Shown here piece by piece: positions 25,446 through 33,913 of a DNA stretch of 64,000 bases. Location of the stretch: NCBI RefSeq assembly GCF_029537485.1, contig NZ_JARPUS010000020.1:1-64000 (forward strand), in the 5' to 3' direction. The DNA comes from Pseudomonas sp. GOM6 (GTDB taxonomy: Bacteria; Pseudomonadota; Gammaproteobacteria; Pseudomonadales; Pseudomonadaceae). Numbering within the stretch: the stretch's first letter is position 1; the number at the start of each line of letters is the position of its first letter. A model generated the notes under the pieces. The model made no database searches. It was given only the letters and a program-made list of their open reading frames with translations, and was not told the origin of the DNA. Both the position numbers and the translations under genes were made by a program.

Positions 25446-25946
25446 ATGGATTCGATTACGCTGTTGGCAGAGCAACTGGGTTCGCAACTCAAGAAGGCAG
25501 GTGCTCAGGTCAGTACTGCCGAGTCTTGCACCGGTGGCGGTATCGCCGAGGCCATCACCCGTATTGCCGGTAGTTCGGCCTGGTTCGAGGCCGGTTACAT
25601 CACCTATTCCAATGCACAGAAGACGGCTCAGCTTGGTGTGCCGGCAGAGCTGTTCTCGCAGGTTGGGGCGGTCAGTCGCGAGGTGGTCGAAGCCATGGTG
25701 ACAGGTGCGCAGAAAGCCAGCGGCGCACGCTTTGCCGTGGCGGTCAGCGGTATTGCGGGCCCTGATGGCGGCTCGGTGGAAAAGCCGGTCGGTACTGTCT
25801 GGCTGGCCTGGGCCTCGGGCGAGCAGTTGTACAGTGAGTGTTGCCTGTTCGCAGGAAATCGTGGCGAAGTGCGCCGGCAAACGGTCGAGCGGGCATTGCG
25901 GGGCGTGCTCCGACTGGCGGCAGGAGAAAATCCCCAGCAGGGGTAG
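25446..25946 (+). CDS. pncC: Nicotinamide-nucleotide amidohydrolase (CinA C-terminal type)
   Basis: 166 residues. Deamidates nicotinamide mononucleotide to nicotinate mononucleotide in pyridine nucleotide recycling. TAESCTGGGIAEAIT (residues 24-38) and SGIAGPDGGS are the signatures of the CinA-C/PncC domain; the N-terminal half of full CinA is absent, as normal in this genus. ATG 25446 has GGAG upstream. It sits directly before recA, an arrangement widely conserved. Confidence 0.95.
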   Translation: MDSITLLAEQLGSQLKKAGAQVSTAESCTGGGIAEAITRIAGSSAWFEAGYITYSNAQKTAQLGVPAELFSQVGAVSREVVEAMVTGAQKASGARFAVAVSGIAGPDGGSVEKPVGTVWLAWASGEQLYSECCLFAGNRGEVRRQTVERALRGVLRLAAGENPQQG

Positions 25947-25973
25947 GCGGGCGACTTGCCTTATGGAATACTA

Positions 25974-25989
25974 CTGTCTACTTATACAG
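25974..25989 (+). promoter_or_regulatory. LexA-binding SOS box of recA
   Basis: CTGTCTACTTATACAG matches CTGT-N8-ACAG, 45 bp before the recA ATG. TTGCCT at 25956-25961 can serve as -35, so the box overlaps the presumed -10 region and LexA would block RNA polymerase. Confidence 0.92.
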
Positions 25990-26033
25990 TTGTTGGTGAG
26001 CGACCGGCTCCCTTTGATCACGTGAGGATGGAA

Positions 26034-27080
26034 ATGGACGAGAACAAGAAGCGCGCGTTGGCGGCAGCCCTGGGCCAGATCGAGAAGCAGTTCGGCAAGG
26101 GTGCCGTGATGCGTATGGGCGACCACGACCGCCAGGCCATTCCGGCCATTTCCACCGGATCCCTCGGCCTCGATATTGCCCTTGGCATCGGCGGTCTGCC
26201 GAAAGGTCGTATCGTCGAAATCTACGGTCCGGAATCTTCCGGTAAGACCACGCTGACCCTGTCGGTCATTGCCGAAGCCCAGAAGATGGGGGCCACCTGT
26301 GCCTTCGTCGACGCTGAGCACGCGCTGGATCCGGACTACGCCGGCAAGCTGGGCGTCAATGTTGATGACCTGCTGGTCTCGCAGCCGGATACCGGTGAGC
26401 AGGCCCTGGAGATCACCGACATGCTGGTGCGCTCCAACGCCGTGGACGTGATCATCGTGGACTCCGTGGCTGCTCTGGTGCCCAAGGCCGAGATCGAAGG
26501 TGAAATGGGCGATGCCCACGTTGGCTTGCAGGCACGCCTGATGAGCCAGGCGCTGCGCAAAATCACCGGTAACATCAAGAACGCCAACTGTCTGGTCATC
26601 TTCATCAACCAGATCCGTATGAAGATCGGCGTGATGTTTGGCAACCCGGAAACCACTACCGGCGGTAACGCTCTGAAGTTCTATGCCTCCGTACGGCTGG
26701 ACATCCGCCGTACTGGCGCGGTGAAGGAAGGCGATGAGGTGGTCGGCAGCGAGACCCGCGTCAAAGTAGTGAAGAACAAGGTGGCCCCGCCGTTCCGTCA
26801 GGCCGAGTTTCAGATCATGTATGGCAAGGGCATCTACCGTACAGGCGAGATCATCGACCTGGGTGTGCAGCTCGGTCTGGTGGAGAAGTCCGGCGCCTGG
26901 TACAGCTATCAGGGCAGCAAGATAGGCCAGGGCAAGGCCAACGCTGCCAAGTTCCTGGAAGACAACCCGGAAACCGGCAGCGCCATTGAAAAGATCATTC
27001 GTGAGAAGCTGCTGGTTGCCAGCAACAACCGTGGCGCGGCGGAAGTCGATGCCGATGAAACGGCAGATCTGGACGCCTGA
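26034..27080 (+). CDS. recA: Recombinase RecA
   Basis: 348 residues. ATP-dependent strand exchange and coprotease that triggers LexA cleavage. Walker A GPESSGKT is at residues 65-72, Walker B VIIVDSVAALVP near 140-151, L2-loop region GVMFGNPETTTGGNALKF near 200-217. ATG 26034 gives the usual MDENKKRAL start and has GAGGA five bases before; an ATG at 26028 is less likely. C-terminus is acidic (EVDADETADLDA). The SOS box upstream and recX downstream set its regulation. Confidence 0.99.
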   Translation: MDENKKRALAAALGQIEKQFGKGAVMRMGDHDRQAIPAISTGSLGLDIALGIGGLPKGRIVEIYGPESSGKTTLTLSVIAEAQKMGATCAFVDAEHALDPDYAGKLGVNVDDLLVSQPDTGEQALEITDMLVRSNAVDVIIVDSVAALVPKAEIEGEMGDAHVGLQARLMSQALRKITGNIKNANCLVIFINQIRMKIGVMFGNPETTTGGNALKFYASVRLDIRRTGAVKEGDEVVGSETRVKVVKNKVAPPFRQAEFQIMYGKGIYRTGEIIDLGVQLGLVEKSGAWYSYQGSKIGQGKANAAKFLEDNPETGSAIEKIIREKLLVASNNRGAAEVDADETADLDA

Positions 27081-27097
27081 GCACCCTGAACGCCGCT

Positions 27098-27562
27098 ATG
27101 AGCGTCATCTTGGATACGCCGGTTGCAGTGCGCCGTGCCGCGATGGATTTGCTGGCGCGGCGCGAGCATGGTCGGGTCGAGCTGACCCGCAAGCTCCGCC
27201 AGCGCGGCGCTCCGGACGAGTTGATCGACACTGCCCTTGAGCGCTTGGCGCAAGAGGGCTTGCTGTCGGAAGCTCGCTATCTGGAGAGTTTCGTGGCCAG
27301 TCGTGCGCGGGGTGGATATGGACCGCTGCGAATTCGCGAGGAACTGGCCCAGCGTGGGCTCCCACGGGATGCCATTGAGCAGGCGCTGAGTGAGTCTGCT
27401 ATTGATTGGGCAGAGCAACTACGTGACCTGTGGCAGCGTAAGTTCGGTGGTGATCTGCCCAAGGACGTGCGCGAGAAGGCCAAGCAGATGCGCTTCCTTG
27501 CCTATCGTGGTTATGCCCAGGAGCAGATAGGTCGACTGTTACGTGGCGCCAGCCTGGACTGA
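27098..27562 (+). CDS. recX: Regulatory protein RecX
   Basis: 154 residues made of three RecX three-helix repeats (AMDLLARREHGRVELTRKL; ALERLAQEGLLSEARYLESF; and KQMRFLAYRGYAQEQIGRLL). RecX binds RecA filaments and inhibits recombinase and coprotease activity. It starts 17 bases after recA and is presumably transcribed by read-through from the SOS promoter. Followed by a terminator with a T-tract. Confidence 0.96.
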   Translation: MSVILDTPVAVRRAAMDLLARREHGRVELTRKLRQRGAPDELIDTALERLAQEGLLSEARYLESFVASRARGGYGPLRIREELAQRGLPRDAIEQALSESAIDWAEQLRDLWQRKFGGDLPKDVREKAKQMRFLAYRGYAQEQIGRLLRGASLD

Positions 27563-27605
27563 TTTCCCTTTGAGTCCGAAGCCTCCCCTCTTCGGATTCT
27601 GTTTG

Positions 27606-27634
27606 GACCCGCTCATCGCGGGTCTTTTGTTTTC
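27606..27634 (+). terminator. recX terminator
   Basis: GACCCGC-TCATC-GCGGGTC followed by TTTTGTTTT; a weaker hairpin TCCGAAG/CTTCGGA precedes it at 27574-27597. Confidence 0.88.
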
Positions 27635-27657
27635 TGGGTAAGGGTGTGCCCGTCTTT

Positions 27658-28728
27658 CTACTGCCAGTTCTGTGGCAGGTTGATGAAGTCCACCAGCTCG
27701 CGCAATCGCCCGTGGTTGCGGGCGTTGAAGTGAAAGGCCAGGCGCGGTAGGGCACAGAGTTCCGGTTCGTCGCTTTCTGCTTCGCAGAATGATTGCTGCA
27801 GGTAGCTGCCGCTCAAACAAAGGTCGCTGAATTCCTTGTTCAGTGTTTCCAGTGCAGGAGCATTGAGCGGTTGGTTCATACGAATCACGAAGTGGCTATT
27901 GAGCCAGCGGGATGAATGGAAGTTTTGGTAGAAACGCGCAATCTCCTGACCTGCTTCTTCGGCACTGTGGACTAGACGGACCAGTTGCAGGTCGCTGGGT
28001 AGGATGTAGTGGCGATCCTGCAATTGCTCGCGCAGAAATTGCAGTGCCGACTCCCAATAGTTGCTGCCAGGCTCGTCGAGCAGAACGATAGGAACCAGAG
28101 GGCTCTTCCCGGTTTGTACCAGAGTCATGACTTCAAGGGCCTCGTCCAGGGTGCCGAAGCCTCCTGGACAGAGCACCAGTGCGTCGGCTTCCTTGACGAA
28201 GAACAGTTTGCGCAGAAAGAAGAAGTGGAATGACAGCAGGTGCGGGCTGCCGCTGATGGTGGGGTTGGCGCTCTGCTCAAAGGGGAGAGTGATATTGAAT
28301 CCCAGGCTGTTTTCCAACCCGGCGCCTTCATGGGCGGCGGCCATTACACCGCCGCCGGCGCCAGTGATGACCATCAGGTCGAGACGAGCCAAGGTCTGGC
28401 CAAGTTCGCGGGCCAACTGATAGACGGGATGGCCGACGGGTGTGCGAGCCGAGCCGAACACCGTTACCTTACGGCGGCGCTTGAAGTCTTCGAGCCTGCT
28501 GAATGCAGTCTCCATTTCTCGCAGGGTCTGCAACATGATCTTGGCGTCCCATCGATTCCGGTCCGCCTGGGCCATGCGAATCACCGTCGTGAGCATTTCC
28601 CGGTAGAGCGGCAGGTTGACGCTGCCCGGTGGAACGATGAGGGAAATGAGTTCATCGACCTTGCTGTTCAAGTCGATGCCGCTGGTCTGGAAGTGGCGGG
28701 ACAGGTAGTCGTCCGGTTCATAAGGCAT
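27658..28728 (-). CDS. LOG-family (TIGR00730-type) nucleotide-binding protein, long form
   Basis: 356 residues, longer than the about 190-residue cytokinin-type LOG proteins, with about 90 extra N-terminal residues and a C-terminal extension of about 70. The Rossmann core has VTVFGSART, ITGAGGGVMAAAHEGA and the signature CPGGFGTLDE, the PGGxGTxxE motif that in LOG enzymes binds the phosphoribosyl group. It could be a nucleotide 5'-monophosphate nucleosidase; the long form in pseudomonads is not characterised to my knowledge. AAGGA precedes the ATG. Convergent with recX. Confidence 0.83.
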   Translation of the reverse strand: MPYEPDDYLSRHFQTSGIDLNSKVDELISLIVPPGSVNLPLYREMLTTVIRMAQADRNRWDAKIMLQTLREMETAFSRLEDFKRRRKVTVFGSARTPVGHPVYQLARELGQTLARLDLMVITGAGGGVMAAAHEGAGLENSLGFNITLPFEQSANPTISGSPHLLSFHFFFLRKLFFVKEADALVLCPGGFGTLDEALEVMTLVQTGKSPLVPIVLLDEPGSNYWESALQFLREQLQDRHYILPSDLQLVRLVHSAEEAGQEIARFYQNFHSSRWLNSHFVIRMNQPLNAPALETLNKEFSDLCLSGSYLQQSFCEAESDEPELCALPRLAFHFNARNHGRLRELVDFINLPQNWQ

Positions 28729-28963
28729 GTTCGTTTCCTTCTGGGGTGGCCCGCTGCAACCACTTCTATGGTGCTGGGCTCTTCCTGAGAGTATGGCCGG
28801 ATCCGCGTGCTAGAGCCTTGTGAGCATCCGAACATTTAGGCTTCACCGCTCGTCCCCTACGCTAGAGAGTGGCAATTCCTCTGATTTACTTGTCAGGTGA
28901 AGCTGCTCGAATGGGGCTTTATCGGTAGCAGAGCAGGCGCTTAACAGGATGGGAGGGGCAGGT

Positions 28964-29158
28964 ATGCCCAAGTTGACACTGGAGCTGAATCTGGATCTGT
29001 ACCGTTTGTTGGTGCATGCCGCCCGCAGCAATGGTTTGAGCCTGGAAGAAGAGTGCTTGCGCCGACTGGAGGGCGGTGTGCGGCGCTCGCGCTACATGGA
29101 GGCCTTGCTGGCCGAAATCAGGGCTGACGATGAGCAGGACAAAGCGGCGAAAGGCTAG
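28964..29158 (+). CDS. Small ribbon-helix-helix-like DNA-binding candidate
   Basis: 64 residues from ATG 28964, with GGAGGGG 6 bases upstream. The N-terminus KLTLELNLDLYRLLVHAARS followed by NGLSLEEECLRRLEGG looks like the strand-helix-helix of Arc/CopG/FitA-type repressors; the C-terminus is charged and probably disordered. No toxin gene is adjacent on either side, so it may be a solitary regulator. Confidence in the gene is good, in the fold moderate. Next gene on the other strand starts convergently. Confidence 0.65.
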   Translation: MPKLTLELNLDLYRLLVHAARSNGLSLEEECLRRLEGGVRRSRYMEALLAEIRADDEQDKAAKG

Positions 29159-29174
29159 GGCTGTCAGCCGGGGA

Positions 29175-29576
29175 TCAAGGAGCTGGGCAATCGGCTGCGC
29201 TGAAGCGCTCGGTTGCGACGGGCAGGTTGCTCTTGAATTCACTGAACTCATAGCGAAGTGCCGCGCCTTTGAGCAGCAATTGTTGATAGCCGGGGTTGCT
29301 GCACACGCTGTTGGCCAACTGGGCGCGGACGGTATCCGGGTTGGCACGCATCTGCTCAGCATGGGCTGGGCGAACGCTGAGATGGTTGATCAACTCTGTA
29401 CCCTCCACCGTGTAACCCTGATCGAGAATATCGGCATTGATCGCACGTGGCGTACCGATGCTGCTTTGCTGGGCGACTTGCCCCAGTAGTTGGCGCAGCT
29501 CCTGCTCCTTGAGTGAGGCTGCGTGAGCGCCGGGTAGCAAAGACAGCAGGGCAATGAGTGAGGCAAGACGTAGCAT
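29175..29576 (-). CDS. Secreted protein of the quorum-sensing-regulated virulence factor family (PA3611-like)
   Basis: 133 residues with a Sec signal peptide (MLRLASLIALLSLLPGAHA, cleavage after about residue 19). The remainder contains two cysteines (NSVCSNPGYQQLLLKGA and the C-terminal AADCPAP) likely joined by a disulfide. Position next to recX/LOG/DTW genes and overall size fit PA3611 of P. aeruginosa, founder of a small family of unknown biochemical role. The start is set by GGAGAG upstream of ATG 29576. Confidence 0.72.
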   Translation of the reverse strand: MLRLASLIALLSLLPGAHAASLKEQELRQLLGQVAQQSSIGTPRAINADILDQGYTVEGTELINHLSVRPAHAEQMRANPDTVRAQLANSVCSNPGYQQLLLKGAALRYEFSEFKSNLPVATERFSAADCPAP

Positions 29577-29700
29577 GGAACTCTCCGGTGGCGACTGTGC
29601 GGCCTTCGACCTGCAATCATTGGTCAGGTTCGATTGTCGCCATCTTAACCCCAGGCCGGGCTGGGAGTAGACTGCGCGCCCCCTCTCGTCGGAGTTTTCC

Positions 29701-30414
29701 ATGAGTCATGCCGTCGCCCGTTTGCGCGCCGAGCGTCTGGCCCGTAGCCGCAAGCCTTTCGTTGCCCGCGGCTCGCGTGCCGAGCGCTGTCCGGACTGCA
29801 GGGTTATCCCCAGTTACTGCCTGTGTGCGTGGCGCCCCAAGGTCGAGGTGCAGGCCGGCATGTGCCTGTTGATGTATGACGTGGAGGCATTGAAACCAAG
29901 CAATACCGGCTGGTTGATTGCCGATCTGGTGCCAGACACCCACGCTTTTGGTTGGCTACGTACCGAGGTCGATCCACGCCTGCTGGCCCTGCTGGATGAT
30001 CCGCAGTACGCACCCTGTGTGGTGTTTCCGGGGGAGTATGTCGAGCCGCAGCGGGTGATCGAAACATTGCCGCCGCTCGATGCGGGCAAAAAGCCACTGT
30101 TCGTCCTGCTGGATGCCACCTGGACCGAGGCGCGCAAGATGTTTCGCAAAAGTCCGTATTTGAACCGTTTCCCGGTGCTCAGCCTGCGGCCCGAACAGCT
30201 CTCACGCTATCGTCTGCGCCGCTCCAAGCATGATGAGCACCTGTGTACGGCCGAGGTAGCGGCGCTGTGCCTGGAGCTGGCTGGGGAGAATCAGGCGGCC
30301 AATGCCTTGGACGCCTGGCTGGATCTGTTCACCGAGCATTACCTGGATGCCAAGCACCGGCGTGTGCTGAACGAACAGAGTCCGGCACACCAGGCGCTCA
30401 AGCCTTTCCTCTGA
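29701..30414 (+). CDS. tapT: DTW-domain tRNA-uridine aminocarboxypropyltransferase
   Basis: 237 residues. The N-terminal Cys cluster CPDCRVIPSYCLC (zinc-type), LLDATWTEARKM carrying the DxTW signature, and LRRSKHDEHLCTAEVAAL are those of the TapT/YfiP family, which places the acp3 group on uridine 47 of tRNA using SAM. ATG 29701 is close to TCGGAG. The stop codon TGA touches the stop of the convergent EamA gene (TGA/TCA palindrome), leaving no terminator space between them. Confidence 0.85.
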   Translation: MSHAVARLRAERLARSRKPFVARGSRAERCPDCRVIPSYCLCAWRPKVEVQAGMCLLMYDVEALKPSNTGWLIADLVPDTHAFGWLRTEVDPRLLALLDDPQYAPCVVFPGEYVEPQRVIETLPPLDAGKKPLFVLLDATWTEARKMFRKSPYLNRFPVLSLRPEQLSRYRLRRSKHDEHLCTAEVAALCLELAGENQAANALDAWLDLFTEHYLDAKHRRVLNEQSPAHQALKPFL

Positions 30415-31296
30415 TCAGGCCTTCTTCGGCCACAGTTGTGCGAGCAGCATGCCGGCGAACATCAGCGCGCAACCGAAGTAACCTTTCAGTGCCAGTGTTT
30501 CGCCCAGTAGCAGAGCACCGGCAATGGCGGCGAATACCGCTTCCAGAGAGAGGATGATGGCGGCGTGGGAGGCGATGGCGTGCTTCTGTGCCACCACTTG
30601 CAGAGTAAAGCCGACTGCTACGCCGAACAGACCGCCATAAAGAATGGCCGGGCCTGCAGCCAGGATGGCGTCCAGTTGGATTTCTTCGAAAATCACCGCC
30701 AGCACCAGGCTCAACACGGCGCAGGTTATGAACTGCAGCAACGCCAGGCGCAGCGGGTCATGGCGGCTGGCGAAGAAACTCACCAGCAGCACGTGAATAC
30801 CCCAGACGAAAGCGCCGGCCAGTTGCAGCCAGTCCCCGGAGGCAACCTGGAAGCCTTCGCCGACGCTAAGCAGGAACATGCCGACCACCGCCAGCAGCGC
30901 GCCAAGCCAGGTGCCCATGCCGGTACGCTGGCCAATGACCAGGCCGAGTAACGGTACTACGATGACATACAGGCCGGTAATGAAACCGGAGTTCGTCACG
31001 CTGGTGAACAGCAGGCCGACCTGTTGCAGGTTGATGCCCAGGGACAGTGCCAGGCCCATGGCCAGGCCGCCCAGTAGCAGGCCGCGGCTTATGGGCGCGG
31101 GTTTGTGTTCACCTTCGCGGCGGCCCAGCCAGTACACCAGTGGCAGTAGAACCAGGCAGGCCAGGCTGAAACGCAGGCCGGTATAGAGGAAGGGGCCAAT
31201 GGCATCCATGCCCAGACGCTGGGCGACAAAGGCCGAACCCCAGATCATGGCGGTCAGCAGCATTAACAGGTCGGCACGCAGGGCTTGGCTTCGCAT
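30415..31296 (-). CDS. EamA/DMT-superfamily transporter
   Basis: 293 residues with ten hydrophobic helices in two EamA repeats; ADLLMLLTAMIWGSAFVAQR opens the first repeat and WGIHVLLVSFFASRHDP the second. Metabolite exporters of this group have broad and mostly unknown substrates. ATG 31296 is chosen because the upstream open frame lacks membrane-protein character and contains clustered cysteines. Divergent from erdR. Confidence 0.88.
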   Translation of the reverse strand: MRSQALRADLLMLLTAMIWGSAFVAQRLGMDAIGPFLYTGLRFSLACLVLLPLVYWLGRREGEHKPAPISRGLLLGGLAMGLALSLGINLQQVGLLFTSVTNSGFITGLYVIVVPLLGLVIGQRTGMGTWLGALLAVVGMFLLSVGEGFQVASGDWLQLAGAFVWGIHVLLVSFFASRHDPLRLALLQFITCAVLSLVLAVIFEEIQLDAILAAGPAILYGGLFGVAVGFTLQVVAQKHAIASHAAIILSLEAVFAAIAGALLLGETLALKGYFGCALMFAGMLLAQLWPKKA

Positions 31297-31420
31297 GGTA
31301 TTTCTCGGCAGGCAAAAGCCCGCGACTTTGCCGTAAAGCGAGGAACTTGACCACCCCGTCACGGCTGGGCATGCTTGGCGCCGCCTGTAGACCGGCCCAC
31401 AACAACAACAGGGAACGCCC

Positions 31421-32071
31421 ATGGCCGCATACGAAATACTCATCGCCGACGATCACCCCCTGTTTCGCAGTGCTTTGCAGCAAGCACTGACGCTGGGTTT
31501 GGGATCGGATGTGCGTCTGGTCGAAGCCTCCAGCATTGCCGAATTGGAAGCCTGCCTGGCAGAGAAGGCCGATTGGGATTTAGTGCTGCTCGACTTGAAT
31601 ATGCCCGGTGCCTACGGTTTTTCCGGCCTGGTGTTGCTGCGCGGGCAATACCCGCAAGTGCCGGTCGTCATGATCTCTGCGCAAGAAGAAGCTGCTGTTG
31701 TAGCGCGAGCCCGTGAGTTCGGCGCCAGTGGTTTCATTCCCAAGTCCAGCCCTCTGGAAACCATCCAGCAGGCCGTGCGCCAGGTGCTCGATGGTGAGGT
31801 CTGGTGGCCGCCACAGGCCTTCGAGGCGATCAGTGTTTCCGATGAGGCTAAGGCCGCCAGCGCAGGCCTTGCCAGTCTGACACCGCAGCAGTTTCGCGTG
31901 CTGACCATGGTCTGCGATGGCCTGCTGAACAAGCAGATTGCCTTCGAGCTGAACGTTTCCGAGGCCACCATCAAGGCCCATGTCACCGCCATTTTCCGCA
32001 AGCTAGGGGTCCGGACACGTACCCAGGCGGCCTTGCTGCTGCAGCAGATGGAGTCGGTGCCGGGACAGTAA
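31421..32071 (+). CDS. erdR: LuxR/NarL-type response regulator (ErdR-like)
   Basis: 216 residues: receiver domain (IADDHPLF acidic pocket, LLDLNMPG with the phospho-acceptor Asp near residue 57, IPKSS with the conserved Lys) and a LuxR-type HTH (LTPQQFRVLTMVCDGLLNKQIAFELNVSEATIKAHV). The adjacency to dgkA and the EamA gene matches ErdR of pseudomonads, a regulator of ethanol and acetate oxidation genes. No cognate kinase gene is next to it, as is usual for ErdR. Confidence 0.88.
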   Translation: MAAYEILIADDHPLFRSALQQALTLGLGSDVRLVEASSIAELEACLAEKADWDLVLLDLNMPGAYGFSGLVLLRGQYPQVPVVMISAQEEAAVVARAREFGASGFIPKSSPLETIQQAVRQVLDGEVWWPPQAFEAISVSDEAKAASAGLASLTPQQFRVLTMVCDGLLNKQIAFELNVSEATIKAHVTAIFRKLGVRTRTQAALLLQQMESVPGQ

Positions 32072-32143
32072 CCGCGCTTCACGCATTTTTGACGGCGCGC
32101 TCGCTAGAGTCGCGCCGTTTCTATTACAGGACAGTGATTTTCC

Positions 32144-32509
32144 ATGTCGCCATTCAAGGGCCAGACCGGCCTGCAGCGTATCCTCAATGCCGCCGGCTAC
32201 TCGTTCGACGGCCTGCGCGCCGCCTTCACCGGGGAGGCCGCTTTTCGTCAGCTGGTGCTGCTCAATGCGATTCTGCTGCCGTTGGCTTTCTGGCTTGATG
32301 TCAGCCCCGTGGAGCGGGCGCTGATGGTGGCAGTCAGCTTACTGTCGCTGATCGTCGAACTGCTCAATTCGGCGGTGGAGGCCGCCATCGACCGGATTTC
32401 CCTGGAGCGCCACCCGCTGTCGAAGAATGCCAAGGACATGGGCAGTGCGGCTCAGCTGACTTCGCTGGCGGTGATTACGCTGGTTTGGTCGATCATTCTG
32501 ATCGGCTGA
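32144..32509 (+). CDS. dgkA: Diacylglycerol kinase
   Basis: 121 residues, three transmembrane helices. Phosphorylates diacylglycerol released from membrane-derived oligosaccharide or LPS modification, recycling it to phosphatidate. ELLNSAVEAAIDRISLERHP with its catalytic Glu and SKNAKDMGSAA are the family signature. Located 72 bases after erdR, with a separate SD (CAGGACAG). Confidence 0.96.
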   Translation: MSPFKGQTGLQRILNAAGYSFDGLRAAFTGEAAFRQLVLLNAILLPLAFWLDVSPVERALMVAVSLLSLIVELLNSAVEAAIDRISLERHPLSKNAKDMGSAAQLTSLAVITLVWSIILIG

Positions 32510-32571
32510 TAGTGCTGAGCTGGGTTTCGGCGCGTGCCGCCTCTCCCCAGCTGACCCAGCGATTAGTTTGT

Positions 32572-33903
32572 TTACAGCACGCCGGCCTTTTTCCAGGCCA
32601 GGTAGCGGCTGACCAGTTCGGGGCCGAGTTCTGCCGGGCGGGCGTCCAGTACGGGTACTCCATGGGCCTGTAAGCGCTCGTGCAGGCTGGCGCGATCATT
32701 CAGGTAATCCACGGTGCCGCAGTAGGCCAGGGCCTGCTCAAAGTCCTGTACCGGGGTGTGGCGCAGACGATCAAGCACGTCTTCGCGCAGACTGGCGATC
32801 AACACGCGGTGCTGGCGCCCCAGGCGCTTGATCGCACCCAGCAACTCTTCATCGTCTTCGTCGCGCAGGTTGGTGACCAGCACCACCAGGGCGCGGCGGC
32901 GCTGTCGGGCTAGCAACTGGTTGATGGCGGCGGCGTAGTCGGCCGGGCGACGGGTGCTGTCCAGCGCGTACACGGCGTTGAGCAGGCTGTTGATATGGGC
33001 AGGGCCCTTGAGCGGGGCCAGGTACTGGTCCTGATCGCTGGCGAAGGTCGCCATGCCCACTGCGTCACCCTGGCGCAGGGCCACGTAACTGAGCAGCAGG
33101 CAGGCGTTGAGGGCGTGGTCGAAGTGGCTGAGGTCATCATCCTGGCTGCGCATGCTCCGGCCGCAGTCGACCAGGAAAACGATCTGCTGGTCGCGTTCGT
33201 CCTGGTACTCGCGGGCTATCGGCGTGCGTTTGCGTGCCGTGGCCTTCCAGTCGATCTGGCGCAGGGTGTCGCCATCGCGGAATTCGCGCAGCTGGTGGAA
33301 CTCCAAGCCCAGTCCGCGGCGCGGGCGCTGGCGTACGCCGAGCTGGCTGAGCCAGTCATCCACGGCCATCAGCTGAGCGCCGTAGAGGCGGGCGAAGTCG
33401 GGGTAGACGCGGGTCTCGCTGGCCTGATCAATGAAGCGTCGGGCTTGCCACAAGCGCAGCGGGCTGGGCAGTAGCAGTTCGCAGCGGGGGAAGCGGAAGT
33501 GCCCGCGCTTGAGCGGGCGCACGCGGTAGCCGAACTCCGTCTGTTCGCCCGGACGCAGCGCCACGGCTTGCGGCAGGAACTCGAAATCCATCTGTGCAGG
33601 CAGATGATCGAATACCTGCACGCTCAGCGGTTGGCGGAGCTCATGGTGCAGACTGAGGCGTACTTCGCTCCAGCGGCCGAGCGGCAGATTGCCAGGCAAC
33701 TGGCGCTGTACCCGAGGCGTCGGCAGGCGGCGCAGCCACAGGCTATCGAGGCTGGCGAGTACGAGCAGGGCCAGGAGTAGCCCCCACCACAGTGGCTGCA
33801 GAGTCGCTGCCAGCTTGATGCCGAGCAGGGGTAGGCTGCCAAGGATGATGGCCAAGGCCAGCAGGCCGCCGAGCAAGCCGAGTAGCAGTCTGGAAGGCTT
33901 CAT
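32572..33903 (-). CDS. DUF58 protein, last gene of the MoxR operon
   Basis: 443 residues. Two N-terminal membrane helices (about residues 7-25 and 30-50), then a beta-rich region, then DUF58 with GLEFHQLREFRDGDTLRQIDWKATAR and a VWA-like domain (FLVDCGRSMRSQ holds a DxGxS MIDAS-like motif). In MoxR operons such proteins act with the AAA ATPase on protein assembly; exact client unknown. Starts 10 bases after moxR. Confidence 0.9.
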   Translation of the reverse strand: MKPSRLLLGLLGGLLALAIILGSLPLLGIKLAATLQPLWWGLLLALLVLASLDSLWLRRLPTPRVQRQLPGNLPLGRWSEVRLSLHHELRQPLSVQVFDHLPAQMDFEFLPQAVALRPGEQTEFGYRVRPLKRGHFRFPRCELLLPSPLRLWQARRFIDQASETRVYPDFARLYGAQLMAVDDWLSQLGVRQRPRRGLGLEFHQLREFRDGDTLRQIDWKATARKRTPIAREYQDERDQQIVFLVDCGRSMRSQDDDLSHFDHALNACLLLSYVALRQGDAVGMATFASDQDQYLAPLKGPAHINSLLNAVYALDSTRRPADYAAAINQLLARQRRRALVVLVTNLRDEDDEELLGAIKRLGRQHRVLIASLREDVLDRLRHTPVQDFEQALAYCGTVDYLNDRASLHERLQAHGVPVLDARPAELGPELVSRYLAWKKAGVL

Positions 33904-33913
33904 GCGTGGGCTA

